From Pseudomonadota bacterium (GTDB lineage: Bacteria; Myxococcota; Polyangia; Polyangiales; Polyangiaceae), in contig JAEZYO010000441.1 of the NCBI GenBank assembly GCA_023419055.1, forward strand, positions 1-6,146: a DNA stretch of 6,146 nt. Direction: 5' to 3'. Shown piece after piece: positions 6,024 to 6,146 of this stretch. The number at the start of each line of letters is the position of its first letter. Position 1 is the first letter of the stretch. The position numbers and the translations under genes are program-made. The notes under the pieces are model-generated. The model searched no databases and was not told the DNA's origin. It saw nothing but the letters and a program-made list of their open reading frames with translations.

Positions 6024-6146
6024 CACTACTCCGCCACTTTTTTCTTTCCATTGGCGGCGACCTGTGTTCCATAGGCGAGCGCGATGCGCGACCTCGGAGA
6101 GAAATGGCAACGGGACCTCGAGCGTTGGTGCGAGCCGTATCTCGAT
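6024..6146 (+). mobile_element. Left end of a probable IS701-family insertion sequence (partial)
   Basis: The element is inferred from the transposase N-terminus at 6084 and the CTAG immediately before base 6024. The predicted terminal sequence begins CACTACTCCGCCAC. A T-rich patch (6037-6047) lies between CCGCCA (6031-6036) and TGGCGG (6052-6057), which can form a hairpin. Subterminal hairpins are common in IS ends and can limit read-through transcription. The right end, its matching inverted repeat and the second copy of the target site are outside the window, so the boundary is provisional; it could begin at 5997 instead. Confidence 0.5.
6084..6146 (+). CDS. Transposase N-terminus, probable IS701 family (3' partial)
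   Basis: Twenty-one codons are present, beginning MRDLGEKWQRDLERW and continuing CEPYLD at the window edge. The ATG at 6084 is the only possible start, because an in-frame TAG lies at 6072-6074 with no start codon between. A weak purine patch (AGGCGAG, 6073-6079) precedes it. The pattern W-x-x-x-L-E-R-W-x-x-P-[FY]-L is what I recall from the N-terminus of IS701-family DDE transposases, usually followed by a GLLGPGERKS-type segment that would lie beyond the window. The DDE catalytic residues are not visible, so family and integrity cannot be confirmed here. Confidence 0.6.
   Translation, partial: MRDLGEKWQRDLERWCEPYLD

Overview
The window is GC-rich, with strongly GC-biased third codon positions. 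Long antisense reading frames lie opposite the real genes, as is usual in such DNA. The base composition, the DusB-type enzyme with an extra C-terminal tail, the coiled-coil/disordered protein and the secreted small protein suggest a myxobacterium-like organism (Myxococcota, possibly Polyangia). This is inference from style, because no marker gene here fixes the taxonomy.

Layout, left to right: (1) the last 27 codons of an unidentified plus-strand gene; (2) a short convergent gap with a weak hairpin; (3) a minus-strand gene for a 153-residue secreted protein with a clear signal peptide and ribosome-binding site; (4) a 196-base non-coding region holding two perfect palindromes just upstream of that gene; (5) a large minus-strand gene for a divergent aldehyde dehydrogenase superfamily enzyme; (6) a 92-base divergent promoter region; (7) a plus-strand run of three genes: a cytoplasmic coiled-coil protein with disordered ends, a membrane protein with a pilin-like C-terminal domain, and a DusB-like tRNA-dihydrouridine synthase; (8) the left end and first 21 codons of what looks like an IS701-family insertion sequence, which runs off the window.

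The three plus-strand genes are tightly spaced (16 bases, then 10 or 43 bases depending on the dus start) and probably share a transcript. Only the last has a well-understood job, tRNA modification. The aldehyde dehydrogenase and the secreted protein are probably transcribed separately. I do not see a convincing defence, CRISPR, toxin-antitoxin or biosynthetic system. The points most worth checking are the IS boundary downstream of dus, the non-canonical active-site context of the aldehyde dehydrogenase, the palindrome cluster upstream of the secreted protein, and the unrecognised coiled-coil/membrane protein pair.
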